A stretch of 64,000 nucleotides of DNA from Argyresthia goedartella (GCA_949825045.1 OX463806.1:42990208-43054207), one strand, 5' to 3'. Positions 51,546 through 63,345 are shown, numbered from the stretch's first letter. Made by a program: numbers and translations. Notes: a model not told the origin generated them from the letters alone.

Positions 51546-54427
51546 CTACACAAATAAACCACCCCAGAACGCTCCCGGACCAAAGGTACCCATTACGCTG
51601 GCAGCGTTGCCGCGCTGCACAGCAAGTGAGACCATTTGCACCAGGAACGCTCCGGAGCGGTAGTCATGGCCTCGGTCCCTCAAGCGACGCCCAATGTCCC
51701 TGATGAAGGCCCTACCCTGCGATCCCCACACCCCCGTGGTCTCGACGGCCAATGGAACAAACCAATAACTCCCCATCAGCTGTGCGTACTTACCGCATTT
51801 CTGCCGCGCCGCCGACTCCGCAGCCGCACCAGCAGTCTGCATGGTGGAGCCTATATGAGATGCCGCGAAAGTGCACACGCACGTCGCATCCCACAAAAGG
51901 CTACGGCCCCTCTCCCAAGGTATCAAAGTACACCGTCCGGACGTTTCCCGTCGCTGCGACACAAACCAGGCGGCTCAAGAACCGCCGGTATGTTAGCCGA
52001 GACGAGAGCCCTCCGGACGATGTCATTGATGGAGTGATGACGAGACTGCCTCCCTGCACTTCTGACGCAGTGTAGTCCGTGACGCCCCAGCGAATCGACT
52101 GATACACCGCAAACACAGCGGTGTGGCTCGCAAATGCTACATCCCAACCGAAGCGCCAGGGCCACGCGCAGGGAGTTGTCATCTAGATGGGTGCCTAAAT
52201 GAGGAGACGGCAACGCATGCAGCCAAGCACCAGATTCCGGCTGGGAGATCGCGCGCAGACGTGCAAGCTCCGCTCCCGAGGACTGCCCCAACAACCCGTC
52301 AAGTGTCGACTTACATATCTCCTCATCCCAGGAGCGCTGCACGCCTGGCTTCTTCGGAACGTCTCCCGCCGGGCAACGTACCCGCCACAGCTGAAGAGCC
52401 TCGTCTGCAAATGGGATGCTGAACCCGTCACCATTAATATTCAAAATACGAGTGACAAGCTCCAACACCCCCCACGAAGAGGCTAAGAAGGCGGGGAGTT
52501 CCGTGTCCCGAAGGCGACGAACGCTGAGACCACCAAACCGTATAGGCATCGCTGCCTGCGACCACTGTGAGGGAGACATATTAACGTTTAAAATAGTCTC
52601 CAAAAGACACTTCAACGCCTCGTCATAAGCGTATGTCTCCCCTCGGCACAGCCAAACCGGAGCAGTTCGCAAAGTATAGGTTAACCTTGGCTGGGACAGA
52701 CAACTCCTGAGAATAGTAAGTGCCACATGCGCGGACAACTCCTTGAGCTGTGGCTTAGCCCCAGCCAGGGCCTTCAACTTTCCTCGCAGAACCCCCGGCA
52801 CGCCTTCCGGAAAAATGGGCGCGCCTAACAGAGTGAAATCAGGTTTATCAAGAACTTTCAGCCCCGGCATCAATTCCTCCAGCTTAGCTCTGGAACCTTG
52901 TGCCAAGTCACCAGAGGAAGAAAACACCTCACACTTCTCTGAGTTCAGGCGGAGACCCAAGTCCCCTAGGCCACTGATAACCGTTTTCAAATCAGCCACA
53001 ACAGTCTCTAGTGGTCCCCCGATGGTACCATCGTCTAAGTACCAGACGTTCAAAGGGGAACTCAATGATTTAACAACGTCGTGGATGGCCAAGCTGAATA
53101 GCAGTGGGCCGAGGGGGTCACCCTGTTGCGCACCCACCCGCGACTCCACCAGATTTTCACCAAAATACAGGTTGGTTGGGCTTGAGTAACACTGGTGGAG
53201 GAACGGATAGAGGGACGGAACCAGTTCGTTGACCTTTCCCAGAATGACGTCTCGCTCAACTGTATTGAATGCATTCTGGAGGTCAACCTTCACAATGACG
53301 CTGTCGGAGTTTTCCCGATCGAACAAAAACGCTCGGGTGGCGTGGATTGCGGCCTCGCAACCTAAAGGTACTCCGAACCCCAACTGCTGCGGCTGAAGAA
53401 TAGATGATGCGACTTCCCTGGCTGCCCTGCATCCGAGTTTGGCCACTAAGCACCTAAGGACACTCCCCACTGCTATGGGACGAATCCCCCCACCCTTCTT
53501 ATGCAGAGCACATAGGGAAGCGCCATAAAGAAAAGGGCACACTTCCCTATTGACCATTCCCTTAAGCATGAAGTTCACTAAATTAACTAGTGAACGCAGG
53601 AGAGTCGCACCGCTATCCCCAGCCGCCACTGAAATCAACTCCTTCAGTATGTCGGGGCGGATCCCATCCAAGCCCGCTGCGGACCCGCTATTAAAAGACG
53701 TGATTGCCTCCAACAAGTCAGCCGCTTCAACCGCCAATGTTTCGCTTGAGAGGGCGGGTTCCGGAGGGAAGTGGAGGTCACGTGACGGTTGCGGGTGCTT
53801 TCGCCGCAGGGACTCCAAAGTCTCCTCACTGTTAGCTGCCACAGAGCAGTCAGACAGGAGGATCCGAACAGCACCGCCAAGGTCGCCATCGTGAACCTTG
53901 GACTCGACGTACTTGTAAAAAGCACGCGGGCCAATATTACCTCCCTTCCTTGAATAAACATACGATGACTGAAGGCCGCGCAGAGAACTAGCTGTAATGT
54001 TGTCTTTTACCTTACTGGTAAGAGACCGGCCCTTGTCATCGGACAGAGGAACCCGGAGGCATGAATAAGCAAAGCTTAGGAGATCCTGCCAATCATTGGT
54101 CTCATTAGTCTCCACACACCTCTCAATAAGCTCCGACAACTTCCCTGCGGCTAGACTTCTGGCCCCCTTGGGGACGTGTTTTAGAAGTCGGACATTTCTT
54201 CTCAAGGAAGGCAAATCACTGAGCGTCGGCGGTGGCGAACTACCGACCACATCAGCAGGCGAAATACCAGCGACATCTGCAGGCGCATTACCGCCCCGTC
54301 GCTGTGACTGTTGCGGTCGAACAATATTTTTGTGCACCTGCCCAATGTGAGACTTCAAACCACGCGGAACAATAAATTCCCTTGTGGAACCGGGGCAATG
54401 AGGACATGTTGCCTTAGTTATACTCAT
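51546..54427 (-). pseudogene. Zinc finger / reverse transcriptase / RLE polyprotein, one frameshift
   Basis: Open for 834 codons from MSITKATCPHC; an in-frame TAG lies three codons upstream. A C2H2 finger uses C8, C11, H27 and H32. Reverse transcriptase: GIRPIAVGSVLRCLVAK, VIVKVDLQNAFNTVERD (motif A, D382), GAQQGDPLGPLLFSLAIHDV (motif B) and WYLDDGTIGG (YLDD, D465-D466); all catalytic Asp kept. Thumb region: LPFGGLS-like IRFGGLSVRRL. Then a Cys/His knuckle ([17 protein letters not shown]) and the endonuclease motif RPDGV (D831). The frame then slips by one base near 51930 and continues as LIPWERGRSLLWDATCV, AGAAAESAARQKCGKYAQL and VQRGNAASVMGT to 51546. R(K)PD then D at about 16 residues is the restriction-like endonuclease signature of site-specific LINEs (R2/NeSL/HERO group). 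The exact clade is not assigned. Confidence 0.88.
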
Positions 54428-55423
54428 ACTTGCCTACTACATTTCTATTTTCCAACACACATTTAAAAATTTCCACCATAGTAGTAAATAATAATAATAA
54501 TAATTAAATTTTTGCCAAATAAATTAATTAGAAATCTACAGTCAATAATAATGTCAAATATAGCTTAATTAATCCGCATTCAATTCAGTCATAAATATCC
54601 CTAATACTATTTATTGTTATTATAACACTATTAATTATTATCAAACAATATCAAACATTAAATTAATTGTACTTACAACAAAACATGGTTCCAATGTCAA
54701 CTACATACTTAAAACATAGAGAAAAAAAAAATATCAGTCAAAAAATGTTTGTCTTAAAACATAAAATTAAAATAGTCACAAAATCAAAAAATAAAAGAAT
54801 TAAAAATCTAATTCTAAAACAAAGCAAAAAAAAATGAAAAAATAATATAAATACTTTCTACGTTAGACGCGTTTCGAACCAGAGCAACCTCTTCGTTGTA
54901 TTTGTTCTCGGCCGAGAGCGAGGCCCGCTGAGCCACCAACGTTGTGGGCTTTCTTGGCGAAATAGAAGTATCGATGCAGCGTTTTTTATTTCATAAATGA
55001 GCGGTACTTCGAGTTGGAATAATATTTTCGCTTGATACCCACTGTGACATATGAACGTTCACACTGAATGTAGATTTTTCACTGATACTCGACTGAAAAT
55101 CACTGTTCTTCTTGAAGAAACCACGCACAACAAAGCAAATGGGTGCACTAGCCCGCCTGAGCATTTTGTGTCGTTTAGTTTGTTGATTTATTGCCGCTTG
55201 AAACCGCTTGGTGTCCTTGTCACTGTTTTGATGAATTGTCACTTTTCAGGTTGTGATAACACTCCTGTAGGTCAATTGTCACTTGTTCTTTAAGTCAAAA
55301 AAAAGAATCCTGGTATATTTACACGAATTCTATTTTAAATTTGATTAAGATGTAGATCGTCTTCAAACTGCTTGTTTACATCGCAGCGCCCCCTGGTGGC
55401 TGTACAACTTAACTTACATACTT
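54428..55423 (-). other. 5' region of the RLE retrotransposon, with tRNA-like boxes
   Basis: Very AT-rich near the ORF (54440-54860), then a GC-richer block. On the minus strand an A-box-like TGGCTCAGCGG (54925-54935) and a B-box-like GGTTCGAAACG (54870-54880) lie 55 bases apart, with palindrome TCTCGGCCGAGA between them. This could be a tRNA-derived 5' segment or a small inserted SINE. The 83-codon frame at 54991-55242 has no domain. Confidence 0.45.
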
Positions 55424-55800
55424 AGATAACAAGATCTAAGTATGTAAGTTAAGTACACACACTCATTCGTCATTCTCTCATAATTATGTCTATTACACAT
55501 CCATCACACAACACATTCACTTACTTCTTATTCCTGTTTAAGTGCACATCCACCCAGTGCTTCATCATAGGGCTGTCGACCCTATCAGCCAGCGTTCTGA
55601 GGATCAAGTTCGAGCTGCCGCGAGTCCGACTCCACATGGACGCTACTCTGTTACGCAGTATGGCGAAAAAATCGTTTATTCTTGCTTCCGCAAACATCGT
55701 CGACGCGCTACAGCATCGCGGCAGCCCCAACACAATAAAGAAATTTTGGACTCCACTCATGTACTCCTGTGCGGATTCGGAGTTAGTGCTGCTTTCGGAT
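55424..55800 (-). pseudogene. LINE-U: ORF2 C-terminus and 3' UTR start
   Basis: Coding part 55800-55521: VLGLPRCCSASTMFAEAR, LRNRVASMWSRTRGSSN and MMKHWVDVHLNRNKK stop. It aligns with the end of LINE-S (LGLPRYCSASGMFVEAR, LKHWVSV). The 3' UTR runs from 55520 toward 55424 and is completed at 51299-51175 past the nested element. It is 5'-truncated near 55800. Confidence 0.8.
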
Positions 55801-55949
55801 TCACAGTAAGACCCGTTATTAATAATGAACTCCTCATCGATCAGTCTATCTCTGTTCCAATATTTTTTTTCGAGGGGCTTGACACGGCTGACCTATTTCT
55901 TTCAGCAGTAAGCATCTAGAGTCAAACACTCTATTTTATATTCCAGCCG

Positions 55950-56970
55950 TGATACTACAAAAAATGTTAGAAATAGTTTAACCTCAAAACAAACGTCAAA
56001 TCCCCATTTTTGTCTTTAAACAAGTGTTGAAGAGGAGTCCATTTTTCGTGGTAAGACCCCAGATGTTCAACATTCTTATCGGAGACTCTAAACTTTACAA
56101 GTTTCCAAATATATTCTATAGGGTTTAGATCACAGTTATAAGGCGGTAATCGTACTGTTTCATGACCATGATCAGCTAAAATATCATCAATGATGAATGT
56201 TTTAGGAGTTTTGCGGGATTTGATGATCATGAATAATTCCGGTTTCGTACACTTTTCTGGAAAAATATGTTATGTGCAAAGCCACTCGACCATCACTGCT
56301 TTTTTAGCCCATGTTGGGAGGCCTGTCTTCCTCTTATCTATCGTATGATGCATTTTCCATTACTATAATGAAATTCGGCGGTTTATTAGGGAAAACATTT
56401 TGTTCTACCCGCTTTGTGAAATTGTAGGAGTTCATTTGGTCATGGTGCATGAGGAGTGCGCCATATACAAATCCGTTTTTCCTTCCAATATGGACATCGG
56501 CGACCAGGGCTATAATTCTTTTTTACTCCCTTATCCGTAGCAGACATTCACACAGTATAATGGGCATGGATCCAGGTTTCGTCAATATCACAGTTTTTTT
56601 GTCAGCACCAAAGAAACCATTATCTATCATTCGGCGTAAATATCTAGCTGTCCATGCCTGTATGTTGGGCCCACAGACTTGAATATAGGAGACCCGTCAC
56701 TAGGCACTCAAAAGTGTCGCCGTTTAGATGGTGCCCATACTGGTAGTGAGCACGAACCTCTCTCAGTCGCGCGCAGACTGTGTCAACGGGTAGACGTGTA
56801 CGTATGACAATAAAATGGTGTCCTGCGTTGTTTACTGATGTAAATCATGCGGGAGGCACAATACAAATAATTATTTGAAACTTTTGCTTTTAACTTCAGG
56901 TATGTTATCGAGTCCATCGGAGTTTCTTTTGAAACTATCACGTTTTGTTCAGGGTCCGACACATTCATAA
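55950..56970 (-). pseudogene. IS630/Tc1-type transposase remnant
   Basis: Degenerate DDE transposase in several frames. Near 56595-56563 the first catalytic block reads DIDETWIHAHYTV. Toward 56000 the last block reads GHETVRLPPYNCDLNPIEYIWKLVKF, with the DLNPIE Glu. Upstream, CARLREVRAHYQYGHHLNGD near 56780-56710 fits the N-terminal part. No terminal repeats were found. It is clearly dead (stops and frame changes). Confidence 0.7.
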
Positions 56971-58190
56971 GTTAATTACTTACATTTCTAAGCAAACTCT
57001 TTGAGTCTTCTCTCTTCTTTTCTATACGATCATCTACTTTCACAATTATTTCGCCAGTGCGAAATAATTGTGAAATATTGAGTATTTTTCTACTCATGTT
57101 CTTCAGTAATTTACACGTTAATGTCTGTTAGTTTTTAATTTATTGGATAAAGAGGCTGTACAAAGTCCAGTGACATAACAAATTATCTTATTGTTACTGT
57201 GGGCTATGTCTTTGGAAACGAAGCAGTATTATATAAATGCAATTACATGCCTATTAATGTCTATCCTCACTTCTCACCTTTACTCTTGCCAAAGGTAAAT
57301 TCGTGCTGGACGACACCTTGGCAAGAAAACCAAGAAATAAATTATGGCAACATTGTCGGACTACTGCGATTTTTTTTAATGAATTATTTGGTTTGTCTTT
57401 TGAAACACGTGCTAGTCCTCTAATATGTCAATTAAGCTGCCTTTTTTCTAGGATTTCTTGCCAAGTCTGCCTGCAATAGGATAAAGTGGCAACCCCGAAG
57501 AAAGTTGGATATCATAAAGGATAAGAAATAAATCACATGAGCCCTTACAAATGTAACATGTTTAAACAAGATTTCATACAGTCACAGGTGATTATCAAAT
57601 CAAATAGGTACATTTGCCGAAAGCGGGCGGCATTCGGGAGACGGAATAAAGGGCTTTCAAAGCACGCTCAGTTAATGTCTATTTGATTAGAATGCAATCC
57701 TAGCTTATACCTGGTTGGTACATGTTATTAATGACGTACACAAGACATAGTGCGTAATGAGATATTTCCGCATATCTGTGACGACCGAACTGTGTTATTG
57801 CTGCAGTAAGTGAGTTCCGGCTGCGTAAAGCCGCCTTCTGTATATTAGTCAGCTCTGTTAGGTGCTGAATAGTACACAGACTTCGGCCTACACTAATGCG
57901 CATACCGATGAACAAAATCTGTGTGTGCCTGAGCGCCTTGATGTTGTGCGTTGTTTTTACGCAACATAGTTTGGCTTGGTTGCAGTCGAGAATCAATGGG
58001 ACAATTATGATCGATTTTAGCGCATTTTTAAGAGAATGCGCTGGAGCGTAATATGGTTGGTACCTAAAATAAATTCAAAACGCCTGAAGTGTGCATGACT
58101 GAAAGAACGAAGACGCTTACAGCTTCGCAGTGCGCGTAGGGTGAGACAAACGTATGACTGTGTGTGTGCCTAGAGCCGACGCCAGATATA
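56971..58190. other. Intergenic with a perfect 17-bp hairpin
   Basis: TTTCACAATTATTTCGC (57038-57054) and its exact complement (57059-57075) flank a CAGT loop. The minus frame at 57700-57996 (98 codons) has no recognised domain. TGCGCTGGAGCGTAATATGG near 58035 resembles endings of lepidopteran repeats. No gene recognised. Confidence 0.4.
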
Positions 58191-58194
58191 GCTT

Positions 58195-58364
58195 CAAACA
58201 TTTGAACACTTTATGGATTGTCAAGTGTGGCACGGGACTTTGATATGTGTTCAAAGTTTGAACAAAGATTTGCAATTTGCCATGCGGTATCGTTTTTTTT
58301 AGCGCACATCAAAGCGTTGAAAGTTGGAATGTGTTCAAATGTTTGCGTAGCCTGCCACACTTGC
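58195..58364. repeat. Scrambled inverted-repeat cluster
   Basis: Three words recur inverted but not in nested order: CAAACATTTGAACAC (58195-58209 and complement 58332-58346), CAAGTGTGGCA (58222-58232 and complement 58354-58364), and CTTTGATATGTG against CACATCAAAG near 58239 and 58305. GTTCAAAGTTTGAAC at 58249-58263 is a palindrome. Confidence 0.7.
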
Positions 58365-58384
58365 GCAAAGTCCATCCATTTGCG

Positions 58385-58600
58385 CGACCGTTGCTGCACT
58401 CAGAACACAGTGCAGCCCATGCCGCCCCAACCATTCACCGGCCGCACCACAAACACAGCGATGTGGTTCGCAGATGTCGCAACCTAACCAAAGCACCACA
58501 GCCACACGCAGGGAGTTGTCGTCCAAAAAGGTGCCCAGCTGCGGAGACGGCAACGCATGGAGCCAGGCGCCAGACTCTGGCTGGGAGACTACTCTCTTAC
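58385..58600 (-). pseudogene. Second RLE-retrotransposon fragment
   Basis: Minus-strand coding remnant [61 protein letters not shown]. It aligns without gaps to the Cys/His region of the protein at 51546-54427 (roughly four residues in five identical by eye). Truncated at both ends. Confidence 0.85.
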
Positions 58601-59704
58601 TTATTATTACTCTGTGGTAGATCCGCAAATTCTATTCTGGCGAGATGCTTTGATAAATAAAGCTGGGCATTCACGGTCAGTTTTATCGACGATAGAACTG
58701 ATACGATCTATCGACGATCAGAGTCGTCCGATAGATCGGATGAAGCCGTTCGATTTCCCCATCCACTGGCTTAAACCTGACTAACATCGACGGCAGTGCT
58801 GCCAGATTGAAAACCCCATTCAGCGCTAACAGTGCTCAAATTCAGGGATCAAAAAGGGCTAAATTCAGCACCAATTTTCAACAGCAAAGCGTGGTAGACC
58901 GCCTCGAATCCAACGACACCACAGATATCGATATCTATGAACGAAACCATGGTTTGATAAATAATTTAGCCGTCAGAAAAACCATCTATTGTAATTAATG
59001 TAATTGTATTTGTTGTAAATTCGTTCACAAACAGTGCATCACGTGATCACGTCACATCCTGAGTCTTTATCATTTAAATTTCCGGTGCTTTCAGCTTCAC
59101 ACCACGGGACATTTTGAACTTTCAAATTAGTTTGCTTTCCACGATAGGCTGATGTCTTTAGTAAACTTTCGGTTGAACTCGTAATACGGCCATTTTAAGA
59201 AGGAATAGGCTTGTCAACGTCACTAACAGTCAATATCGAACGTAAATTACAAGGATATTAATATTCTGTTCTAATTATACGGATAAGAGGAAATCGCAGA
59301 TAAAATCCATTCGTCGGCCGTTCGTTGAACTTATGATTATTTTTAAGCAAAAATACCTAAATGGTAATTACTTTTCTTGCCCTACAAGGTTAAATTTTTA
59401 GGGTTCCGTGTAGAAACAAGGAACCCTTATAGTTTCGTCAAATCTGTACGTCACAGCAACTTTATTCGGAAACTATTAGAACTTCACTCTTGTATGTAGA
59501 TGTATTCTGTGAACCGCTTTACGATTTTATATAAAAAAAATAAAAATTAAAAATTAAGAGGGGCTCCAAATACATGGACCTGAAACCAAAAAAATAATAT
59601 TTCATTAAACCTATATGTGTGGTGTGTCTATAGATAGGTCTTTAAAATGACGTTGAAGTTTGTGAAATAATTTTTCCTCATAGTAAATCGTTGAAGAGAC
59701 AGAC
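58601..59704. other. Intergenic, no gene recognised
   Basis: A GGGTTCCG-type end (TTAGGGTTCCGTGTAGAAAC) is at 59398-59420. TATCGACGATAGAAC..TCTATCGACGATC at 58683-58725 is a short local repeat. Small frames have no domain. The last bases are the hAT target site. Confidence 0.4.
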
Positions 59705-62700
59705 CAGTGGCGTAGCGTGCCTTGTCGGGGCCCCGTATAAAATTTTTTTTGGAGGCCCTTATATGGAGGTAAAGATTTTTCACAAAAGAAAAAAAATATT
59801 GTGAGAAGTAATATTTATTTATCACATAATTTACCCATTTTACAAATAAAAATCGAATTTTAAATATTCACTCTCCTTGCCTTTTTATCGGCAAACTGAT
59901 TTATTAAATCATTTATGGCTGATGATGATTTTAGTTTTTCTAAATTTTCTGCCTCTATGGACAATAGTGAGATGTCTGACAGCCGTTCTTGTCCCATCGA
60001 AGTTCTTAAGTAATTTTTATTAGTTTTAATTTTGAAAAACTTCTTTCTGCCGTTGCGGTTGTAACTGGAAGGCTCAAGAATAAAAAGCATGCTGTGATTA
60101 CCTCGGGAAAACTGGATGCAAGACTATTGCATTTTACTAGCAATAATTCAATGAGTTCTTTAATGGAATAAATTTTTTTAATTTCAGAATTTAAGCATGT
60201 TTTTAGAGCCTTTAATTGGTCACAAAGATTAAGTGAGATGTCTTTACTGTATTTAGCAGACAGTTTTCCGGAAGCGTTTAATATCTCTTCGCTTGAAGAA
60301 GATATGAGTTTCTCCGGTTGTAATATTTCGAATATACTACTCAGGTTGCAAAGGCTCTGAAATCTTTCTTTAGTTTGAGAAATTAATATATCTAAACAGC
60401 AATAGTATACATTGACTTTGAAATAGGATTCCGGGTCGGAAATTCTCTCATCTTGTGATAACTCATCAAAAAAACGCTTCGTTATCTTTCGCCTACTGTT
60501 TTTAAAAACAGTTGTTACCCCCCACTTTTTTGCTAAATCTTTGGATTCATTTAGCAAACTATTAAATGAATTCTGATTTCTTAATTGGCACAGTCTATTT
60601 AAAAGATTACTTAATAAAATACTAGATTTCTGTAAGTCATTATTTTCATGCTGTAGAGCTTTAGAAACAGGATTAATAATTTCAAATAGTGAAGAAAAAA
60701 ATGTAACGAGCACTAAGAAATCAAAACTCTCTAAAATATTAATTATACTTTTACATTCTTCACGTTCATCTTTTTTATTTGAAATTAAATTTAGTTGGTA
60801 CAAAGTTTTCATGATTAGTAAAAAAAAAATCTTTACTGCTAATAAAGCGTCGTTCCTAGAAGACCATCTGGTAGTACATACCTTTTTAAGGGTAATCAAA
60901 TATTTTTCAGATGAATCGTCACTTAGCATAGCCCAGCGTTTTATACTATTGCCAAAAAAAGTATATTTTTTTTCTAAATTATCGAAAAAAGTCGATACTT
61001 CACGAACATGTCTCGCAGCATCGTTCAAAACCAAGTTTAAAGCGTGCGCAGCACAATGAACATAATCGGCATTTGGAGCATGCTCTTTTATTAGGGTTTG
61101 TAATCCTCCATACACACCCGACATAACATTTGCTCCATCGTATCCATGTCCTCTACATTTAGTCAAATCAATTCCATATTCTATAGTCAAATTTAAAATG
61201 ACAGTTTTCAGACCTGCAGCACTGCAATCGGTTACTGCTATGAATCCTAAAAATGACTCACAGATTTTTATTTCTTTAGGCACATTATCATCATTTTCTG
61301 TAACCGAGATATATCGAAAAACTACAGATAGTTGGTCAATTTTTGACAAGTCTTGTGTTGTATCCAGAATTATTGTCAGAAATGGAGCTTTTTTAATTTC
61401 TGAGATAATACTGTTCCTAACGTTAGTACCAAGCAAACTAATAATTTCGTTTTGAATCGTAGGGCTTAAATAATTTATTTCACCTTTCGGTTTTAGAAAA
61501 AGTTCTTTTAAAGTTGCATCATAGTTAGATAGCAGACGTGAAATTGCCATAAAATTGCCAGAATCAGAATCATGCCCCCTCAAAGGTAGATTACAAGATA
61601 CTAAAGTAATTATAACATTAATTATACGATGCAGTACATCTCTCCAGAATGTAATTTTACTATCGATTTCACTTTTCAATAGAGTATCGATGGTATTTCC
61701 TTGCAACCAATTATTATAAGAGAGTGAGGCACTAATATGCTGCTGTGACTTTTCATGGTCAAGAATAGTTTGTGTGAAATTGCTTCTAACCGAAACACCG
61801 TTAACCCAAGCAGAGGAGTACGATTTGTTTTGACGATCTGCTAATAACCAACAGAAGTGACAGTACGGTTTGTTTAAAACGTTAGAATAACATAACCATG
61901 GTCTTATAATTTTTATGCCTGCCTGATTGAAATATGAATAATAATAAGCTGAAAAAGGTCGGTTATTTTCTGAAACTGTTGGAAATGGTCCTTGTGGTTT
62001 AAATGGACCCAATTTAAAAATTATTTTTCGTTCGCATTCAGTTAAATTGTCACCAAAATTTCCTCTATCTGATGAAATTATATTACAATCTGCATTATCT
62101 GCAGATATATCAGAATCGTTGACTTGGGGTTCCTCGATTTCTGGATGGACATCCGATAAAGTATGTGCTTAGCTTTCTTCTATTTCCGGATGGATATGTG
62201 ACGAAGAACATGCTTCAGAAGAATCTAAAAATAAACGAGTAATTGTTAAAAAATAAATACGAATGCTTTGATACTAAACTAAAAAGAGTTATATATAAAT
62301 AAATAACGTTACTTAGGGTCACAGTTAGAGAGTGTTCAGTTCAGACGCACACAGATTCTACGCGGATTGTGCTCGTACCTATTAGTAGATACAAAATCAC
62401 CTGCAGCCCGTCCGTGCATTACTATACACCTGCGTGCTATTTAAACGCAGCGCGTAGTGTAGTGGCCATACAAAACGACAACCCGAAAGCGAGTCTGCAC
62501 ATCTGAAGTTCTCAACACGCAATTAACGATACGATATGGACTGATAAACAAACAACAAAACAAATCGATCCTATAGATAAGTTAGAATTTTGTTTTTTTT
62601 ATCAAGGCACGGAACCCTAAAAACAGTATAATTGTGAGGGGTAAAATCGAGAGGGGAGACAACTTTTTGTGACGGACAGATGGACAGACCGAAATTAAAA

Positions 62701-63345
62701 GATTTCCTTGTTTATCACTACGGGCCCCTAATAAATGGGTTGGGTAGTAGTGTAGTACTTACCTTTCCAATCTAAATCACTCACAGTATCTTGTCTCTGA
62801 AAAAATTAAGAAATTTTGGGCACTTTTTTTATAACCTCGTCCCTTTTCTGTTTAATTTTTCTTTTCTCAGCGTCGCTGGGATAATCTCTTTTCCTTTCAC
62901 TCATTTCTTTTACAAATCGTTACTAATACTGCTAAACCAGAAGAACAATATTGTTTGTACTGAATTACAATGTAATGCACATTTATATAAAGCGCGTAAA
63001 TAAACAGTGCACTGCACTCCGTGGTTTAACATCCAATGCAAAGTACAACAACGTACACGTATATCGCGATATCGATGAAGGATTCCCGGGGATTCCCCGC
63101 TGAGTTGAAGATGAAGTAAGTAAAACGGGGAAGTCCCGCAGCCCGCCATAACGATGTAGTGTTGCCAACTTTTGAACGCACGCTTAAGGCGGGAAAAAAA
63201 GGAATTGCTTTATAGAATTTTGTCATTTGTAAAATAAAATAAATTAGAAAGTTTTTATTCTTTTTCCTTACACACTTTGGGGACCCCCGTGGCCCGGGGG
63301 CCCCGTATAATTGATACGGCAAATACGGCGGTAGCTACGCCCCTG
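59705..63345 (-). mobile_element. hAT transposon with TIRs and 8-bp duplication
   Basis: A 3.6-kb element flanked by AGACAGAC on both sides (59697-59704 and 63346-63353), the 8-bp duplication expected for hAT. Ends: CAGTGGCGTAGC (left) and CAGGGGCGTAGC (right, reversed), one mismatch in 12; both are followed by GGGGCCCCGTATAA-like blocks further in. The interior encodes a hAT transposase on the minus strand in at least three exons. Confidence 0.95.
59860..62904 (-). pseudogene. hAT transposase (TTF/ZMYM1-like), three predicted exons
   Basis: Exon 3 (from 62224 after TTTATTTTTAG) carries most of the protein. A TTF-type zinc finger region (PWLCYSNVLNKPYCHFCWLLA) is followed by the RNase H-like core with LTIILDTTQDLSKIDQL (first Asp), CRGHGYDGANVMSGVYGGLQ (second Asp) and HCAAHALNLVLNDAA. 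It ends with the hAT dimerisation block LSLPVTTATAERSFSKLK, holding the catalytic Glu. Exon 2 is 62763-62796, with acceptor TTTTTTCAG and donor GTAAGT. Exon 1 is 62836-62904, beginning MSERKRDYPSDAEKRK. Phases agree across all three, but intron 1 would be only 39 bases, which is suspiciously short. Breaks: one TAA at 62169-62171 and a one-base loss near 60015, after which NYLRTSMGQERLSDISLLS resumes the family sequence to 59860. Confidence 0.88.

Larger units (their letters stand above)
51308..55423 (-). mobile_element. RLE-type non-LTR retrotransposon nested in LINE-U
   Basis: A 4.1-kb insertion between copies of AGATAACA (51300-51307 and 55424-55431), an 8-bp target duplication. It has one long ORF on the minus strand, a 5' region of about 1 kb and a 3' UTR of about 240 bp without a poly(A) tail. 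The 5' junction carries a 17-bp inverted copy of the flank (55411-55427 against 55434-55450). Related fragments lie at 4905-5065 and 58385-58600. It is more GC-rich than the AT-rich surroundings. Confidence 0.88.

Noticed and set aside
51636..54350. Many open frames on the plus strand across the RLE retrotransposon
   Set aside because: Shadows of the long minus-strand ORF; none carries recognisable motifs.
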